Source: JBNJEM01 sp051745935
Lineage (GTDB): Bacteria; Planctomycetota; Planctomycetia; Pirellulales; Pirellulaceae
DNA length: 26,409 nucleotides
NCBI GenBank assembly: GCA_051745935.1
Contig: JBNJEM010000027.1
Coordinates: forward strand, 1 to 26,409
Reading direction: 5' to 3'
Both the position numbers and the translations under genes were made by a program. Positions 24,538 through 26,409 of the stretch are shown one piece after another (positions within the stretch are counted from its first letter, which is position 1; each line of letters opens with the position of its first letter). The notes under the pieces are model-generated. The model worked only from the letters and a program-made list of their open reading frames with translations, was not told where the DNA came from and searched no databases.

Positions 24538-25890
24538 TTATCGCAACTGAAAGGCGACCAATACCACGTCGTTTTGCTCCGCCGGCGCGTATCGTTGCTT
24601 GGCGCGGTTGAGCAGTTTGTTTTGCCACATCGCTTCGTCCGTTACTTGGCCTCCCAAACGTTCAAACAAGGCGCGGGCGCGGGGTGAAGCCGTAATCGCC
24701 ACGGCTTCGGCCGCGTCTTGTCCCCGCAACCGGGCCAAGGCTTCGGATAACAGGAGCTGTCCTTGCTGCGAATCCTGGTGGTTTTCTCCCACCACGAAGC
24801 CCCCAATCTGGAACGTCCGGGGGATATGAGGGACGGGGACCACATGTAGTTTTCCGATCACGATGCCGCGATGCTTTAACAGCAAGGTCCGTGGCAACAG
24901 ACGCTTGAGTTCCCGCACCGCCAGGGGCTTGACATAGGGCGTCCCGTAAGCACTTGTCACTCGCTGGGACTCGGCATGCAGCCGTTCGATTTCCTCCACG
25001 TCTTCCGCCCGCGCGAAATCGACGTGGTGACCCTGCCGACGTTCGATCATCGTTCCGGCACCGGTGCGGGTGAGGATTTCGTCGAGCAAATGAGAATGGG
25101 ACACCAGATGGATTTGCGTTACGCCACCCGCCACTGCCTGGATGGACCCGTGAAGCTTTGGCAGCATGGAACCGTGTATCACGAACTGACCGTCTTCACG
25201 CTGGAGCTGCAACAGGCAGAGCAGTTGTTCCAGATCGGCGAAACTGAGCTTGTCTCGCGCCCCGTCTCTCCGCGGCACCATGATCCCGTCTTCCTGCATC
25301 AGAAAGAGCAGCTTGCGAGCCTGCAGTTCCACGGCCAGCTCCGCGGCCAACGAGACGGATGGGACGTGTAAAAACCGCCCTCTGGCGTCTTCTCCGCCAA
25401 AGCCGAGCACGGCGAGCTGCCGGCGTTCGAGGACGTTTCGGATTTCGTGCGTGTTTAGGTGAGTGGGAACACCCGTACTGTCATGACCGATGCGTCGTTC
25501 CACCTGGATCATGCCCGGCGGCAGCACGCGACAGGGGATTTCATTCTCCTTGCATGCCCACTCGATCCAGTGAGCGATTCTACCGCGTTCCTGCTGGAGG
25601 GGGGCCAACGCGGACTCCGGAATCACTAGGCGGCTCGTTTCACCATGGCACACGGCCCCAAAGTCGGACTGCAATTGGTTTTCAATTTTGGTGCCCTTGC
25701 CGAAAACCAACACGACCCGAATTCCGTGCCGCAGCAGGTTCCCCGTGCCTCGCAGAATGGACCGCAGTGTGGCACGGTTCTCAACAGCCTCCGCCTCCAC
25801 CTGAATGACGAAGATCTGGTCTTGAAATTCGGCGTAATAACGCCCATGAATTCCCACGTCGTGGATCCTCCCCCCCCAAGCCACCACCAT
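24538..25890 (-). CDS. argA: N-acetylglutamate synthase-like protein (amino-acid kinase fold + GNAT)
   Basis: About 450 residues, near the E. coli ArgA length (443). The N-terminal half resembles the amino-acid-kinase domain of ArgA (GRYYAEFQDQIFVIQVEAEA, then LLRHGIRVVLVFGKGTKIENQL, and QRVTSAYGTPYVKPLAVREL nearer the linker). The C-terminal part is a GNAT acetyltransferase domain (RTLLLKHRGIVIGKLHVVPV, then IGGFVVG, ENHQDSQQGQLLLSEAL and ALFERLGG). The usual acetyl-CoA loop Q/RxxGxG/A is degenerate here (QQGQ), so activity is not certain. It would transfer acetyl from acetyl-CoA to glutamate, the first arginine step. No arg neighbours are visible. ATG 25890 is chosen over TTG 25899; the ribosome-binding site is weak. 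Confidence 0.8.
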   Translation of the reverse strand: MVVAWGGRIHDVGIHGRYYAEFQDQIFVIQVEAEAVENRATLRSILRGTGNLLRHGIRVVLVFGKGTKIENQLQSDFGAVCHGETSRLVIPESALAPLQQERGRIAHWIEWACKENEIPCRVLPPGMIQVERRIGHDSTGVPTHLNTHEIRNVLERRQLAVLGFGGEDARGRFLHVPSVSLAAELAVELQARKLLFLMQEDGIMVPRRDGARDKLSFADLEQLLCLLQLQREDGQFVIHGSMLPKLHGSIQAVAGGVTQIHLVSHSHLLDEILTRTGAGTMIERRQGHHVDFARAEDVEEIERLHAESQRVTSAYGTPYVKPLAVRELKRLLPRTLLLKHRGIVIGKLHVVPVPHIPRTFQIGGFVVGENHQDSQQGQLLLSEALARLRGQDAAEAVAITASPRARALFERLGGQVTDEAMWQNKLLNRAKQRYAPAEQNDVVLVAFQLR

Positions 25891-26010
25891 TGATATCAAT
25901 TCGAGAGATTAGTGTTCGAATGGCTCCCGTGCGAGGGGTCGGCAATGGCTTGCGCAGCGCATTGAAAAGCCTGGAAAAGCCCCAGGCTTCCCTTGGGCTG
26001 ATGAAAACCA

Positions 26011-26085
26011 CCGAATTCACAGCCCGTAAAAAAACCGAGTTCTCGTTTCCAAAACCCCCGTGGATTACGGGACATCCGCAGGCCT
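26011..26085 (+). repeat. Dispersed repeat R3, copy 2
   Basis: CCGAATTCACAGCCCG, AAAAAACCGAGTTCTCG and TGGATTACGGGACATCC match R3 copy 1 at 2914 and the N-terminal coding segment at 15839. It lies in the gap upstream of the argA-like gene, about 145 nt before an R1 tandem pair, a layout similar to 2914-3676 (R3, then R1 pair). Confidence 0.75.
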
Positions 26086-26229
26086 TGGTCAGAACTTGGT
26101 CCGCCCGAGACCAGAGGAGGGATATTGGTTCACCACTCTATAGGCTCCCAAGAAGGGGGCTCCCAAGAAGGGTCCGCCATTTTACCCTATTGAAGCCCCA
26201 AACCTGGACTTTTCCACGATCCATTCATG

Positions 26230-26329
26230 CCAGTCGCGGATGACTTTCTCCGCCGTGAGTCCGACCAACGGGAGGACGGCTTGCGTCGGGCAGCGTTCCA
26301 TCCGGAAGAATCCAACCGCCTGAAATATG
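26230..26329 (+). repeat. Dispersed 100-bp repeat R1, copy F
   Basis: First unit of a second tandem pair with exactly the same 100-bp period as 3441/3541. Preceded by ATG in the frame of its leading codons. Confidence 0.9.
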
Positions 26330-26409
26330 CCGGTCGCGGATGACTTTCTCCGCCGCGAGTCCGACCAACGGGAGGACGGCTTGCGTCGGGCAGCGTTCCA
26401 TCCGGAAGA
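26330..26409 (+). repeat. Dispersed 100-bp repeat R1, copy G (cut by the window end)
   Basis: Second tandem unit, 80 bp visible before the window ends. It is nearly identical to copy F over this stretch. Whether the array continues beyond two units cannot be seen. Confidence 0.9.

Overview
The window looks like a GC-rich bacterial chromosome segment, most likely from a planctomycete (Pirellulales-like). This is inference: the signs are the rpsB-tsf-pyrH-frr block, zinc-ribbon membrane proteins, an exported sugar-isomerase-like protein, a formylglycine-enzyme-fold/GTPase/GAP1 cluster, and many intergenic repeats. I found no tRNA, rRNA, CRISPR array, transposase or phage gene.

Layout. Plus strand: trxB and asnS (469-2915, overlapping stop/start); a repeat-rich gap (2916-3769); then a four-gene run (3770-8067) of a coiled-coil protein, a membrane-anchored formylglycine-enzyme-fold protein, a zinc-ribbon P-loop GTPase and a GTPase-associated protein 1 (GAP1)-like protein. 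Everything from 8270 to 25890 is on the minus strand. In transcription order from the right these are an argA-like acetylglutamate synthase; rpsB, tsf, pyrH and frr; a triple-zinc-ribbon membrane protein; a Tat-exported isomerase-like protein coupled to an anchored envelope protein; a membrane-anchored tandem parvulin-type PPIase; alaC; and carA.

How the genes work together. rpsB/tsf/pyrH/frr is the classic translation/UMP-kinase block. alaC, carA and argA are amino-acid and pyrimidine metabolism genes that are not organised as pathway operons here. The 3770-8067 cluster is the best candidate for an unusual system: the GTPase and GAP1-like pair resembles the GTPase-centred, NTP-dependent systems proposed to act in biological conflict or signalling, here coupled to a membrane-anchored FGE-fold protein that lacks the usual catalytic cysteine pair.

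The most distinctive feature of the DNA is its repeats. At least four dispersed families occupy the gaps. R1 is a 100-bp unit with seven copies, two pairs of them in tandem, whose differences concentrate at one codon position. R2 is an inverted pair flanking about 11 kb. R3 has four copies, one of which forms the first codons of a membrane-protein gene. R4 is a diverged pair of about 105 bp. There is also a 255-bp MITE-like element with terminal inverted repeats and apparent 6-bp target duplications, carrying a nested palindrome that is related to a hairpin elsewhere in the window.
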